The notes under the pieces are model-generated. The model was not told where the DNA came from, did not search any database, and was given only the letters and a program-made list of their open reading frames with translations. 64,000 nt of DNA from Hephaestia caeni (GTDB lineage: Bacteria > Pseudomonadota > Alphaproteobacteria > Sphingomonadales > Sphingomonadaceae), in assembly GCF_003550065.1 (NCBI RefSeq), contig NZ_QXDC01000002.1:434001-498000 (forward strand), given 5' to 3'. Positions 63,983-64,000 of this stretch are shown here, piece by piece (the stretch's first letter is position 1; every line of letters starts with the position of its first letter). A program made the translations under genes and the position numbers.

Positions 63983-64000
63983 GAAAAAGGGCACCATCAC
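63975..64000 (+). CDS. Start of the downstream gene, possibly RES-domain toxin (truncated by window)
   Basis: ATG at 63975 begins MVRKKGTI and overlaps the antitoxin stop by 8 bp. Only 8 codons are visible, so RES identity is only inferred from the antitoxin type. Confidence 0.35.

Larger units (their letters stand above)
31834..64000. mobile_element. Integrative conjugative element with F-type T4SS, left end in tRNA-Pro, right end beyond window
   Basis: Everything right of the tRNA reads as one foreign unit: serine recombinase, toxin-antitoxin genes, regulator, a 22-kb F-type conjugation operon and cargo. No core housekeeping gene occurs in these 32 kb. The non-conjugation parts have visibly lower GC and mixed codon use, unlike the chromosome. 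No relaxase, TraD, replication or partition gene and no second copy of the tRNA 3' end is visible, so the other end and those functions must lie to the right, or the element may be defective or mobilised in trans. Confidence 0.85.

Noticed and set aside
1..64000. CRISPR array or rRNA operon
   Set aside because: No regularly spaced repeats or rRNA-like sequence was seen.

Overview
The window is high-GC alphaproteobacterial DNA, most likely from a Sphingomonas-type bacterium. The left half carries the pckA / chvI-chvG / hprK-rapZ-PTS cluster, an F0-free set of core genes typical of that group (fmt-truA, recR, def, rmuC, ilvD, ispE, an electron transfer flavoprotein-ubiquinone oxidoreductase, lepA), and several small Sec-lipoproteins. 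No rRNA or CRISPR array is visible. The genus is inferred from gene order and protein style, not from a database search.

Positions 1-31.8 kb are ordinary chromosome. A nitrogen/carbon phosphotransfer and acid/cell-envelope signalling cluster (1-5.3 kb) is followed by RNA-modification, translation and DNA-repair genes, then branched-chain amino acid and isoprenoid synthesis, lytic transglycosylase, molybdopterin, an alpha-L-fucosidase, a Cu/Zn SOD-like lipoprotein, lepA and an FAD/NADP oxidoreductase. Many neighbours overlap by 4 bp (ATGA/GTGA), indicating translational coupling. The radical SAM gene at about 25 kb appears to carry a frameshift near its 5' end.

At 31.76 kb a complete tRNA-Pro(CGG) marks the left end of an integrated conjugative element that fills the rest of the window and runs off its right end. 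A large serine recombinase reads towards the tRNA and its last 21 codons lie inside the tRNA gene. Behind it come a FitAB/VapBC-like toxin-antitoxin pair, two small unknown genes and an XRE-type regulator, all leftward. A 445-bp control region with a perfect 10-bp inverted repeat separates these from a rightward operon of about 22 kb (35.6-57.5 kb) encoding a nearly complete F-type (MPF-F) type IV secretion system: a DsbC-like protein, TraA pilin, TraL, E, K, B, V, C, three small membrane proteins, TraW, U, an unknown protein, a two-cistron TraN, TrbC, an S26 peptidase, thioredoxin-like TraF, a second thioredoxin-like protein, TraH and TraG. No relaxase, coupling protein (TraD) or replication gene is in the window.

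The last 6.5 kb is cargo: a membrane protein convergent with traG, a GNAT/DUF1778 toxin-antitoxin pair, a two-gene unit of a membrane-anchored coiled-coil protein plus a DUF2971 protein, a secreted bulb-type lectin protein next to a SAM-dependent methyltransferase, and an Xre/ParS-like antitoxin whose partner starts at the edge. The lectin/methyltransferase and the DUF2971 pairs are the least explained units and the best candidates for something undescribed. RNA hairpins bracket the pilin gene, and several toxin-antitoxin genes have clear inverted- or direct-repeat operators.
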